49,361 nt of DNA, taken from assembly GCA_903851135.1 (NCBI GenBank), contig CAINNK010000035.1, positions 1 to 49,361 of the forward strand, in the 5' to 3' direction. This document shows positions 15,488 through 23,695 of the stretch, one piece after another. The translations under genes were made by a program, and so were the position numbers. The DNA comes from an uncultured bacterium (GTDB lineage Bacteria; Patescibacteriota; Minisyncoccia; Moranbacterales; GWC2-37-73). Each line of letters begins with the position of its first letter. Positions within the stretch are counted from its first letter, which is position 1. The notes under the pieces were generated by a model. That model was given only the letters and a program-made list of their open reading frames with translations. It did no database searches and had not been told where the DNA came from.

Positions 15488-17743
15488 ATGAAATTAATCA
15501 TAGTAGAAAGTCCGACTAAGGCAAAAACAATTTCAAAATTTTTAGGCAAAGGCTTTTCCGTAAAGTCTTCTTTTGGTCATGTGCGCGATTTGCCAAAAAG
15601 TGACATGGGAATTGATATTGAAAAAGATTTCGCCCCACATTATATAACGCCACTAAAAGCCAGACCAAAAGTCACTGAGCTCAAGCAAGCCGCCGAAAAA
15701 GCCACGGAAATCATTCTGGCATCCGACGAAGACCGCGAAGGAGAAGCAATTTCCTGGCATCTGGTTGAAGCACTCGGCCTGGAAAAGAAAAACAAGAAGC
15801 CTTATAGTCGCATCGTTTTTCATGAAATTACCAAAACTGCCATTGAACATGCCCTGGCCAATCCACGCACCATCGATTTGAATTTGGTTGATGCACAACA
15901 AGCTCGCCGCGTGCTTGACCGCTTGGTTGGCTATGAACTTTCGCCTTTTCTTTGGAAAAAAATTCGCCGAGGTTTGAGCGCCGGACGCGTGCAATCTGTG
16001 GCCTTGCGCTTGATCGTGGAAAGAGAAAGAGAAATTGAAAAATTTGCCAAGGAAGAATTTTGGACCGTTGGGGCGCGCCTTAAAAAAGAAGGTGACGCGC
16101 AAGAATTCGAGGCCAACTTACTCGAACGTGGCGGTGAAAAGATTGACCAATCAATCACTTTGGAATTATTCGGCGGAAATTATAAAACTAAAAAGACAAA
16201 CATTGCCTCAAAAAAAGTTGCTGACACAATTACTAGTGATTTAAAAAAAGCAATTTACACTACTGCCGATATCACCAAAAAGGAAACACTGCGAACACCA
16301 CCAGCGCCATTGACCACTTCAACTTTGCAACAAGCAGCAATTTCCGCTCTCGGCTGGAGCGCCAAACAAACTATGATGACTGCCCAAAAGCTTTATGAAC
16401 TCGGACACATCACCTATATGCGAACGGACAGCTTGAATCTTTCATTGGAATCTTTGATGGCTTGCCAAAAAACCATCACTAAAGAATTTGGCAAAGAGTA
16501 TGCTCTGGAAAGTCCACGCTATTTCAAAAACAAATCCAAGTCAGCTCAAGAAGCTCATGAAGCTATCCGACCAACTTTCCCTAATATTTTGCCAGAGGAA
16601 TTAAAAACCGCCCTTGATCCAGGACAGTATAAACTTTATCGTTTGATTTGGAACCGCACCATTGCTTGTCAAATGCAAAACGCGAAACTTAACTCCGTTA
16701 AAGTTGACATCAACGCCAAAGCTGCAAAAAATAATTATCTGCTACGTGCCAATGGCTCAACTATTGTGTTTGATGGGTTTTTGAAGGTTTATGGTGAAAA
16801 ATCAAAAACTGCGGAAACTTTTTTGCCAGACTTGGAAATAGGCGACCCTCTTGAACTTGTTGAAGTGATTGGTTTGCAAAAATTCACTCAATCACCTCCA
16901 CGCTACAACGAAGCTACCCTAGTAAAAGTGTTGGAAGAAAATGGAATCGGCAGACCTTCTACTTATGCCCCAACCATTTCAACTGTCATTGAAAGAAAAT
17001 ATATCGACAAAAACGAAGAGAAAAGACTTTACCCACTTGAGATTGGCATGTTAGTCAATGACTTGTTGGTCCAACATTTTCCAGAAATTGTCAGTATCGA
17101 ATTTACCGCTACCATTGAAAAAGATTTCGATGAAATAGCCGAAGGAAACAAAGGCTGGGTGCCGGTGATCCGAGCTTTCTATGAACCTTTTCACAAAAAT
17201 CTGGAATCAAAAACTGAAACGGTCAAAAAAGAAGAAGAAAAACTTGGTCGCAAATGCCCGCTTGATGATGGAGAATTAATCATGAAACACGGACGCTTTG
17301 GAAAATTCATCGCTTGCTCAAACTATCCAACTTGCAAATACACCGAGAAAACTGAGACCGAAAAGAAAGAAGACGAAGAAAATTCCGGTATTGTTTGCGA
17401 CAAATGCGGCGCGCCCATGGTAGTTAAACGTGGTAGATTTGGAGCTTTTCTAGGCTGCAGTAAATATCCAGAGTGCAAAAACATCCTGAACATCGAACAA
17501 AAAACCGGGGTCAAATGTCCGAAATGCCAAGTCGGCGACGTGATTGCCAGAAAATCCAAGAAAGGTAAAATGTTTTACGGCTGCAATAAATATCCCGCTT
17601 GCGATTTCGTAATGTGGAACAAGCCAACTGGTGAGCCTTGCCCTAAATGCAGTCAACCCTTAGCCTTTGCCGCCAAAGGCAAAATTGTTTGCTCTAATAA
17701 GGAATGCAAGTTCACAAAGGAAGCAGAAGACGTTACAAATTAA
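15488..17743 (+). CDS. topA: DNA topoisomerase I (type IA)
   Basis: Relaxes negative supercoils. The Toprim domain starts KLIIVESPTKAKTISKFLG with ASDEDREGEAISWHL; the RVQSVALRLIVEREREI helix follows. The active-site tyrosine is in GHITYMRTDSLNLS, and the motif FKNKSKSAQEAHEAIRPT is present. The C-terminus has four zinc-ribbon-like units: GRKCPLDDGEL...CSNYPTCKY, GIVCDKCGAPM...CSKYPECKN, GVKCPKCQVGD...CNKYPACDF and GEPCPKCSQP...CSNKECKF. The length of 751 is normal. It is followed 29 bp later by a transporter gene. Confidence 0.98.
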   Translation: MKLIIVESPTKAKTISKFLGKGFSVKSSFGHVRDLPKSDMGIDIEKDFAPHYITPLKARPKVTELKQAAEKATEIILASDEDREGEAISWHLVEALGLEKKNKKPYSRIVFHEITKTAIEHALANPRTIDLNLVDAQQARRVLDRLVGYELSPFLWKKIRRGLSAGRVQSVALRLIVEREREIEKFAKEEFWTVGARLKKEGDAQEFEANLLERGGEKIDQSITLELFGGNYKTKKTNIASKKVADTITSDLKKAIYTTADITKKETLRTPPAPLTTSTLQQAAISALGWSAKQTMMTAQKLYELGHITYMRTDSLNLSLESLMACQKTITKEFGKEYALESPRYFKNKSKSAQEAHEAIRPTFPNILPEELKTALDPGQYKLYRLIWNRTIACQMQNAKLNSVKVDINAKAAKNNYLLRANGSTIVFDGFLKVYGEKSKTAETFLPDLEIGDPLELVEVIGLQKFTQSPPRYNEATLVKVLEENGIGRPSTYAPTISTVIERKYIDKNEEKRLYPLEIGMLVNDLLVQHFPEIVSIEFTATIEKDFDEIAEGNKGWVPVIRAFYEPFHKNLESKTETVKKEEEKLGRKCPLDDGELIMKHGRFGKFIACSNYPTCKYTEKTETEKKEDEENSGIVCDKCGAPMVVKRGRFGAFLGCSKYPECKNILNIEQKTGVKCPKCQVGDVIARKSKKGKMFYGCNKYPACDFVMWNKPTGEPCPKCSQPLAFAAKGKIVCSNKECKFTKEAEDVTN

Positions 17744-17772
17744 TTGAATAAATTTTAAAATGCTTAAAAAAT

Positions 17773-18621
17773 ATGCTAATTTTCTTAAGCTATATTTTTT
17801 ATTTTATCGCCGCAACCACTTCTCCACTTCAGCGACGATGGTTAGCCACAAAACAAAAAGATAACTTAGGGCAAATAAATTTTGCTTTTCAGGTATCTTT
17901 TATTGTAGTTATCTTAAGTTTACTGCTGCCATTTTTTCAACCTTTTCTTCTTCAAGGAAATCTTTTTTCATTATTTTGGTTATCATTGGCTTGCGGGATT
18001 TTTGGCGCTGGCTATTTTATCAGTTATTTTGTTGCGCAAAGACATGTCGAGGCTGGTGTCAGCACATTGGTTAATAATATCTATACACCCATAACTATTC
18101 TACTTGCAACTTTGTTTCTAAATGAAAAACTCACAACTATTCAAATATTTGGGACAATATTTCTGCTTGTTGGCATGGTCATAGTTTCCAAGAAACATCG
18201 TATAGGAAAATTAAAATTTGATAAATACTTCATGTTAGTTGTTTTTTCTGGCGTTTTTATGGGTATCCTATTAACTGCCGAAAGAGCCCTGCAAAAAATA
18301 ACAGGCTTTACTGCAGGAACTATGCTCAGCTGGTGGGCAACATGTTTATTTTTAGGAATATTAACCCTCATCACAAAAAATAAAAACACTCACACGCAAA
18401 AAGATATAGCTGTCACTGGCGTGTTGCGTTTTTTTCAATCACTTTCCTGGGTCATTTTGATTTTCATGGTTGGGAATCTAAGCTTAGTGTCTTCAATTAC
18501 GACTTTTAAGGTTGTGATTGTTTTTATTGCAGCTGCAATTTTTCTGAAAGAACGAGAAGATTTACCAAGAAAAATCCTCGGCAGCCTAGTTGCGCTAGTT
18601 GGATTACTACTAATGAAATAG
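17773..18621 (+). CDS. EamA/DMT-type membrane transporter
   Basis: A 282-residue protein with about ten hydrophobic helices arranged as two repeats, the drug/metabolite transporter layout. The end of the first half has NNIYTPITILLATLFLNEKL followed by GTIFLLVGMVIVSKK; the second half has the matching TTFKVVIVFIAAAIFLKERE and GSLVALVGLLLMK. These repeated E-x-(L/D) helix-end patterns are the EamA signature. Substrate cannot be inferred. It starts 29 bp after topA on the same strand and is followed by a strong terminator. Confidence 0.85.
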   Translation: MLIFLSYIFYFIAATTSPLQRRWLATKQKDNLGQINFAFQVSFIVVILSLLLPFFQPFLLQGNLFSLFWLSLACGIFGAGYFISYFVAQRHVEAGVSTLVNNIYTPITILLATLFLNEKLTTIQIFGTIFLLVGMVIVSKKHRIGKLKFDKYFMLVVFSGVFMGILLTAERALQKITGFTAGTMLSWWATCLFLGILTLITKNKNTHTQKDIAVTGVLRFFQSLSWVILIFMVGNLSLVSSITTFKVVIVFIAAAIFLKEREDLPRKILGSLVALVGLLLMK

Positions 18622-18667
18622 CAGGATTCTTTATTACCTACCACCACACTACACGAAAACGGAAACT

Positions 18668-18707
18668 GGCAAACACTTTGATACTTTCGAGTATCAAAGT
18701 GTTTGCC
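18668..18707. repeat. Perfect 18-bp stem with TTCG loop
   Basis: GGCAAACACTTTGATACT is followed by TTCG and then its exact complement. No T run follows, so it is not a standard terminator. It may stabilise the 3' end of the transporter mRNA. Confidence 0.85.
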
Positions 18708-18724
18708 GCTAAAGGAATTTAGAC

Positions 18725-18757
18725 AAAAAAATTACGTAACTTGTTACGTAATTTTTT
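18725..18757 (+). terminator. Terminator after the EamA gene
   Basis: AAAAATTACGTAAC-tt-GTTACGTAATTTTTTATT, a strong stem with T tail. Symmetric, but only the plus-strand gene ends here. The rest of the spacer to 18882 has TTACTAGTTACTGATTACTG words and no ORF. Confidence 0.85.
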
Positions 18758-18882
18758 ATTGCTTTTCTATTTTCATAGTTACTAGTTACTGATTACTGGT
18801 TACTATTTTTATTCTTGCCTCATTTCCCCTGCTAACCTATACTTAAATCAACTAAAGTTCCGCTTAAAATAAATTTAAGATT

Positions 18883-20376
18883 ATGAACAATTTAACTTTG
18901 CAAGATATTTTTAATGCTTTTCGAAATCCACCAACTGACGATCGCAAAAAAGTGATTGCCAGAGCTTATGAGTTGGCTGTAAAGGCTCATGAAGGTCAAA
19001 AAAGGCGCAGCGGCGAAGAATATGTTCAACACCCCATCGCCGTAGCCATAATCTTGGCTGGCCTTGGGATGGGTGGCAAAACCATTTCAGCTGGACTTTT
19101 GCATGATGTGCCAGAAGATACTCCGGTTCCCCTGGCTGAAGTTGAAAAACAATTTGGCAAAGAAATTGCCAGTTTGGTTGATGGGGTCACCAAGTTGGGA
19201 AAAATAAAGTTGCGCGGCTCGCATGAAGAATACTATTTGGAAAATTTACGCAAAATGCTTTTAGCTATGGCTACCGACATTCGGGTGGTGATTATCAAGC
19301 TAGCCGACCGACTTCACAACATGCGCACTTTGGAATTTAATCCGCCCGACAAGCAAATCCGCATTGCCCATGAAACCATGGAGGTTTTTGCGCCGATTGC
19401 CAATCGACTTGGAATGGGAGAAATGAAATCGCAATTGCAAGACTTGGCCTTTAAATATCTCGATCCTGAAAACTTTCAGCTTGTTAAAGAATTGGAAGAC
19501 AAACACTACGCCGAAAAAGAAAAGTATGTGCTTCAAGCTATCCAAGAAATCGAAACCGAAATGAAAAAAGCTGGCGTCGTTATCCTTGAAACAAGCGGAC
19601 GAGCCAAGAGCATTTACAGTCTTTTTCTGAAAATGCAAAAACATGATATGGACATCAATCGCGTTTATGACCTGGCTGCCGTGCGTATTATTGTGCCAGA
19701 AGTAGCTGATTGCTATGAAACCCTTGGCATTGTGCACAAAAAATATCGCCCCATGATTGGACGCATCAAAGACTATATTTCTCTGCCAAAACCCAACGGC
19801 TATCAATCAATTCACACCACTGTTTTTGGACCAGATGGGAAAATTATTGAAGTTCAAATTCGCACCAAAAAAATGCATTCCGAGGCAGAATTCGGAATTG
19901 CCGCTCACTGGTTTTACAGTGAAAGTAAAAAGAAAAAATGGAAAGATTATATTTTCAGATCAGCCAAAAAAACCGAGCCGGTCAAAGAAATTGAATGGGT
20001 CAAACAACTGCGAGAATGGCAAACTGAGATTGGTCGAGACGATGAAGAATTCATTGAAAGTCTTAACATTGATTTTTTCAAAAATCACATTTTTGCCTTC
20101 ACGCCCTTGGGTGACATAATTGACTTGCCTGAAGAAGCCACACCAATTGATTTTGCCTACGCCATTCATGGTGAAATCGGCAATCACGCCGTGGGAGCCA
20201 AAATCGACAACAAGATGGTTTCCCTTGATCATCACATTAAAAATGGTGAAGTTGTTGACATTCTGACCTCCAAAGACCGCAAGGGACCAAATCAGGATTG
20301 GCTTAAATTCGTCAAAACTTCCGCCGCCAAATCGCATATCAAAAGGGAGTTAAGGAAAGAAGGGCTAATTAAGTAG
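18883..20376 (+). CDS. RelA/SpoT-type (p)ppGpp synthetase/hydrolase, short form
   Basis: Stringent-response enzyme. The HD hydrolase domain shows EYVQHPIAVAIIL and AGLLHDVPEDT (HDxxED), and later IKLADRLHNMRTL. The synthetase domain has GRAKSIYSLFLKMQK, YDLAAVRIIVP and IGRIKDYISLPKPNGYQSIH followed by VQIRTKKMHSEAEFG. A TGS domain follows (IFAFTPLGDIIDLPEEATPI). At 497 residues the protein stops after TGS and a short helical tail; the ZFD/ACT regulatory part of canonical ~740-residue Rel is missing. Both active sites look intact. Convergent with parB, sharing a bidirectional terminator. Confidence 0.95.
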   Translation: MNNLTLQDIFNAFRNPPTDDRKKVIARAYELAVKAHEGQKRRSGEEYVQHPIAVAIILAGLGMGGKTISAGLLHDVPEDTPVPLAEVEKQFGKEIASLVDGVTKLGKIKLRGSHEEYYLENLRKMLLAMATDIRVVIIKLADRLHNMRTLEFNPPDKQIRIAHETMEVFAPIANRLGMGEMKSQLQDLAFKYLDPENFQLVKELEDKHYAEKEKYVLQAIQEIETEMKKAGVVILETSGRAKSIYSLFLKMQKHDMDINRVYDLAAVRIIVPEVADCYETLGIVHKKYRPMIGRIKDYISLPKPNGYQSIHTTVFGPDGKIIEVQIRTKKMHSEAEFGIAAHWFYSESKKKKWKDYIFRSAKKTEPVKEIEWVKQLREWQTEIGRDDEEFIESLNIDFFKNHIFAFTPLGDIIDLPEEATPIDFAYAIHGEIGNHAVGAKIDNKMVSLDHHIKNGEVVDILTSKDRKGPNQDWLKFVKTSAAKSHIKRELRKEGLIK

Positions 20377-20426
20377 CTTTTCAGCTTCTTAGGCCGTAGC
20401 TTTTTAGGTATTAAAATTCAAGCGAT

Positions 20427-20462
20427 AAAAAATACTTCACGAAATTATGTGAAGTATTTTTT
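20427..20462. terminator. Bidirectional terminator rel/parB
   Basis: AAAAAATACTTCAC-gaaattat-GTGAAGTATTTTTT between two convergent genes. T runs on both strands. Confidence 0.88.
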
Positions 20463-20483
20463 ATTTTGTTCACTGCTCAATAT

Positions 20484-21410
20484 TCATTGAATATTGTTAG
20501 AAATTTTTTCAATCAATGACTCCAGATCTTCATGGGAATAATATTCAATCAAAATTTTTCCGCCGTCGCCGGATTTTGAAACTCTGACTTTAGTGCCAAG
20601 CAAATTGACCAGCTCATCTTCAACTCGTTTAAGCTCCGGATCAACACTGGTTGAGCGATGATATGATCGCACAGAAACTTCCTTAGTTTTGTCTTCTGCC
20701 TGCCTAACAGTTAAATTACTTTTCAAAATAAGCTCATAAAGTGCGCGCTGTTTTTCAGGATTGTCCAAGGATAAAATTGTTTTAGCGTGACCCTCAGTGA
20801 TTTTCCCATCAATAAGTCCCTTTTGAACTTCAATTGGCAAATTCAAAAGGCGCATTTTGTTGGCCACCAGACTTCGGCTCTTGCCCATTTTAGCAGCAAT
20901 TTCTTCCTGACTCATTTGATGCTGCTCAGCCAAAGTTTGATAAGCCCTGCCCTCCTCAATCGGATTCAGATCATGCCGTTGAATGTTTTCAATGATCGCC
21001 AACTCCAATTTTTCAAGTTCATTGACATCCTTGACAATCACGGGAACTTTTTTGAGTCCCGCCAGCTTGGCGGCTTGAAACCGGCGCTCACCAGCAATCA
21101 ACTCATATTGATTGCCATTTTTACTGACTACCAATGGTTGGATGATCCCATGATTCTTGATTGAATCGGCCAAATTTTGCAATTTTTCCTCATCAAAAAA
21201 ATGCCGCGGTTGATGAGGATTGGCCACGATATAGTTAACATCAACTTCAATGATATATTTGTCACCACGAATCGATTCTTCACTGGAAGTGGCTGTTGTT
21301 TTTTGCGCAAAAGAGTCCGAACTCTGTGTCGGTTCCGGAACACCTTGTTTGTTTGGAATAAGCGAAGACAATCCCCTGCCAAGTCCGAATTGTTGACTCA
21401 TATTTGTCAT
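20484..21410 (-). CDS. parB: Chromosome-partitioning protein ParB
   Basis: DNA-binding CTPase that spreads from parS sites. The ParB/Srx domain shows NPHQPRHFFDEEKLQNLADS, GIIQPLVV, YELIAGERRFQAAKLAG and KVPVIVKD; box II is NIQRHDLNPIEEGRAYQ, followed by the helix-turn-helix QEEIAAKMGKSRSLVANKMRLL and LIDGKITEGHAKTIL. The start is at the ATG at 21410 or at 21401 (MSQQFGLGRG); neither has a clear ribosome site, and the upstream region is an iterated-word array. parA lies upstream on the same strand. I saw no canonical parS (TGTTTCACGTGAAACA-like) in the window. Confidence 0.96.
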   Translation of the reverse strand: MTNMSQQFGLGRGLSSLIPNKQGVPEPTQSSDSFAQKTTATSSEESIRGDKYIIEVDVNYIVANPHQPRHFFDEEKLQNLADSIKNHGIIQPLVVSKNGNQYELIAGERRFQAAKLAGLKKVPVIVKDVNELEKLELAIIENIQRHDLNPIEEGRAYQTLAEQHQMSQEEIAAKMGKSRSLVANKMRLLNLPIEVQKGLIDGKITEGHAKTILSLDNPEKQRALYELILKSNLTVRQAEDKTKEVSVRSYHRSTSVDPELKRVEDELVNLLGTKVRVSKSGDGGKILIEYYSHEDLESLIEKISNNIQ

Positions 21411-21414
21411 ATTG

Positions 21415-21478
21415 CTAAATTGTTAAATTGTTATATTGTTTTTTACTAGCAATATATCAATATAGCAATATAGCCATT
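21415..21478. repeat. Iterated word array (TATTGTTA type), parA-parB gap
   Basis: ATTGCTAAATTGTTAAATTG on the left and AGCAATATATCAATATAGC on the right form an imperfect palindrome. Related words occur upstream of parA and upstream of atpE/F. Confidence 0.7.
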
Positions 21479-21496
21479 TAAGCTTAAATTTTTCAG

Positions 21497-22276
21497 TTAT
21501 TGCTTTGCTGCTGCTTCGTCCTTTGCGATAATTTCTCGGGCCAAGGATTTGTAGGAGCGAGCGCCCTTGGAAAGACTATCAAAACTCAAAATTGACTTGC
21601 CATAACTCGGGGCTTCCGCTAAACGCACACTGCGCGGAATCACGCTGTCAAAAACATAACCCGGAAAATGATTTCGCATTTCTTTGACCACTTGCCGAGA
21701 AAGACGATTGCGACGATCATACATCGTCAGGATTGCCCCCATAATCTTCAAATTTGGCTGTAAATGAGTTTGCACCAGTTGAATGGTCTGCAGCAATTGA
21801 CTGAGCCCTTCCAGGGCATAATATTCGGTCTGAACCGGAATCAGCACCTCATCGCTGGCAACCAATCCATTAATGGTCAACAATCCTAAACTTGGCGGAC
21901 TATCAATAATGATATAGTCATAATCGCTACGAACCTGACGCAAAACGTCATACAATTTAAATTCTCGATTGTCCAAATGCACCATTTCAACTCCCGCCCC
22001 AGCCAAGTCTTGCGAAGATGGCATCAAGTCATGCTTAGCGCCATCCAGCCGCATGATGACTTTACTAGGATGAAGACCACCAACCAAAGTGTGATACAAA
22101 CCTTGCTCAAGATTGCGAATATCAATTCCCAATCCAGACGAAGCATTACCTTGTGGATCCAAATCAACCAGGAGAACCCTTTTATTGGAATCAGCCAAAT
22201 AGGTTGCAAGATTGATAGCGGTTGTCGTTTTGCCAACGCCGCCTTTTTGATTTATCAGTGAGATTATTTTAGCCAT
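21497..22276 (-). CDS. parA: Chromosome-partitioning ATPase ParA/Soj
   Basis: Deviant Walker-type ATPase acting with ParB in chromosome segregation. Features are the P-loop SLINQKGGVGKTTTAINLA (with the signature lysine KGG), VLLVDLDPQGNASSGLG, the Walker B strand DYIIIDSPPSLGLL, and the helix IPVQTEYYALEGLSQLL. The late block PRSVRLAEAPSYGKSI is typical of Soj. Length 259 is standard. Both flanks are iterated-word arrays. Confidence 0.97.
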   Translation of the reverse strand: MAKIISLINQKGGVGKTTTAINLATYLADSNKRVLLVDLDPQGNASSGLGIDIRNLEQGLYHTLVGGLHPSKVIMRLDGAKHDLMPSSQDLAGAGVEMVHLDNREFKLYDVLRQVRSDYDYIIIDSPPSLGLLTINGLVASDEVLIPVQTEYYALEGLSQLLQTIQLVQTHLQPNLKIMGAILTMYDRRNRLSRQVVKEMRNHFPGYVFDSVIPRSVRLAEAPSYGKSILSFDSLSKGARSYKSLAREIIAKDEAAAKQ

Positions 22277-22385
22277 CTTTTACATTGCTATATTGTTATA
22301 TTGTTACATTGCTAAAAATTCTACAGAATGCAAAGCCACAAACAGTAACAAAACAATGTGACAATGAAACAGTGCAACAATGTAA
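22277..22385. repeat. Iterated word array upstream of parA
   Basis: TTGCTATATTGTTATATTG on the left, then AACAAAACAATGTGACAATG and ACAGTGCAACAATGTAATA on the right. The TTGTTA/TAACAA-type words pair imperfectly. Confidence 0.7.
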
Positions 22386-22395
22386 TAATAGCACA

Positions 22396-22424
22396 TTGAC
22401 AAATGACTTTCAAATAGCTATGAT
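22396..22424 (+). promoter_or_regulatory. Sigma-70 promoter of tRNA-Leu
   Basis: TTGACA (22396-22401), 17-bp spacer, TATGAT (22419-22424), 28 bp before the tRNA 5' end. Confidence 0.85.
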
Positions 22425-22452
22425 GGAGTAGTTGTAAAGTTTACAAAACATT

Positions 22453-22537
22453 GCCCAAGTGGTGGAATTGGTATACACGCACGACTCAAAATCGTGTGGC
22501 GCAAGCCATAAGAGTTCGAGTCTCTTCTTGGGCACCA
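22453..22537 (+). tRNA. tRNA-Leu (anticodon CAA), CCA encoded
   Basis: The acceptor stem GCCCAAG pairs with CTTGGGC, then discriminator A and encoded CCA. The anticodon arm CACGA-CTCAAAA-TCGTG gives anticodon CAA. A long variable arm (TGGCGCAAGCCA) and T arm AGAGTTCGAGTCTCT support a class II leucine tRNA. It has its own promoter and terminator. Confidence 0.96.
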
Positions 22538-22541
22538 CATT

Positions 22542-22569
22542 AAAAAAACCTCATTGCTGAGGTTTTTTT
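22542..22569. terminator. Bidirectional terminator tRNA-Leu / DUF4349-like gene
   Basis: AAAAAAACCTCA-ttgc-TGAGGTTTTTTT. It closes the plus-strand tRNA and the convergent minus-strand gene. Confidence 0.9.
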
Positions 22570-22587
22570 ATATTTTCGCAAGCAAAA

Positions 22588-23580
22588 TTATTTTTTCTTG
22601 AATTTCACAATCTTCTTTCGATTTTTTGAAATTTGGCGAGTGACAGTGGTCTGGGCAATTTTGTTTTTTCTTTCTGCTCTGGCGTGACGCGAAATCTTGA
22701 AACTCTTTGCAACCAACAAAATCAAGAGCACCAATAACAACATCACAAAAAGAATTTTAATAAAGAAGGCAATCCATAGTTTGCTGCTAATATCTCGTTG
22801 AACTGTTGCCGCACTTCGATTATCATCAACAAAAGTCACCTTAATATAACCTTTATCTTGGACTGTCTGCGGATAATAAACCGGTGCAATGGCAATCGAT
22901 GGCATTGCGGCTGAAGTTGAAGTGGTTTCGCTGTTTGCAACTGATTTACTATCAACATTATTTGCATTTGCACTGTCAGAAGTTGCCTTCGGAGTTTCCA
23001 CTGGGGATCCCTGAGTTGCTGACATCGGATAAATAATATTATTTCTCAATTCAATTTTTTGAGTTGATTCTTGAAAAATTTTGGTTGCGAGCAATTTGAG
23101 CGCATCAAAAGTTTTTTCAAATTGTTGAGCTGGAACCTGCACCACAATAACACCTTTCTTAGGAGCACTTGAACCATAGGTTATATGAGTCGAATAAACG
23201 CTGCCTCCATTTTTTTCGGCAACAGTGATGACATTCTTTTGGGTCTGAATCACATCAGAAACCGCCAAAGAAAGTTCACCATTTTCAATGGCGTCGCCAG
23301 GAACATAAAATTGGTCAGCGTTTTCAATCGGAGAAATTGAAGTTGCATAGGCAGCGCCAGCGGCCCCCGAGGAAACACTTGCGCTATCACTGCCGACCAC
23401 CGCTGGAACGCTTGCGCGCAACTTTCGCTCGGAAAATTTAGCCGCAACAATAAGTCCTGCAAAAAGCAAACCAGCCAAAAGCAGAAAAAGCAAAATTGTT
23501 TTTTTTCTTTTGACGTGAATCACATCACTTTTTGTTTCAATCTTTTTTTCGCCTCTGGCGAGATTTTCTTTTGTGTTCAT
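22588..23580 (-). CDS. Membrane protein, DUF4349-like
   Basis: A 330-residue protein with one N-terminal membrane segment (ILLFLLLAGLLFAGLIVAA, ~30-48) and a second near the C-terminus (FFIKILFVMLLLVLLILLVA, ~278-297) followed by a basic tail. The extracellular part has the DUF4349 pattern: ENGELSLAVSDVIQTQKNVI, NGGSVYSTHITYG, GVIVVQVPAQQFEKTFDALK, then an I-x-L segment. A Ser/Ala/Thr-rich linker (SDSANANNVDSKSVANSETT) separates it from the last strand. The Cys or coiled-coil part of some DUF4349 members is absent. Function unknown; probably an envelope protein. Confidence 0.7.
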   Translation of the reverse strand: MNTKENLARGEKKIETKSDVIHVKRKKTILLFLLLAGLLFAGLIVAAKFSERKLRASVPAVVGSDSASVSSGAAGAAYATSISPIENADQFYVPGDAIENGELSLAVSDVIQTQKNVITVAEKNGGSVYSTHITYGSSAPKKGVIVVQVPAQQFEKTFDALKLLATKIFQESTQKIELRNNIIYPMSATQGSPVETPKATSDSANANNVDSKSVANSETTSTSAAMPSIAIAPVYYPQTVQDKGYIKVTFVDDNRSAATVQRDISSKLWIAFFIKILFVMLLLVLLILLVAKSFKISRHARAERKNKIAQTTVTRQISKNRKKIVKFKKK

Positions 23581-23644
23581 TTTATTGTTTTTAAAAAAGT
23601 TTTTTACCTACAAACATTATACCACTTTTTTGGAAAAGGAAAAA

Positions 23645-23669
23645 GGCACCACTATAAAATAGCGATGCC
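23645..23669 (-). terminator. Terminator of the CsoSCA-like gene
   Basis: Minus strand GGCATCGCTAT-ttt-ATAGTGGTGCC followed by TTTTTCC. The stem has two G-T pairs. Confidence 0.65.
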
Positions 23670-23695
23670 CCGACCTCATTAATTATAATAAGATC

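Noticed and set aside
20484-22276. parS sites near parAB
   Set aside because: No TGTTTCACGTGAAACA-like palindrome was found by eye in the window.
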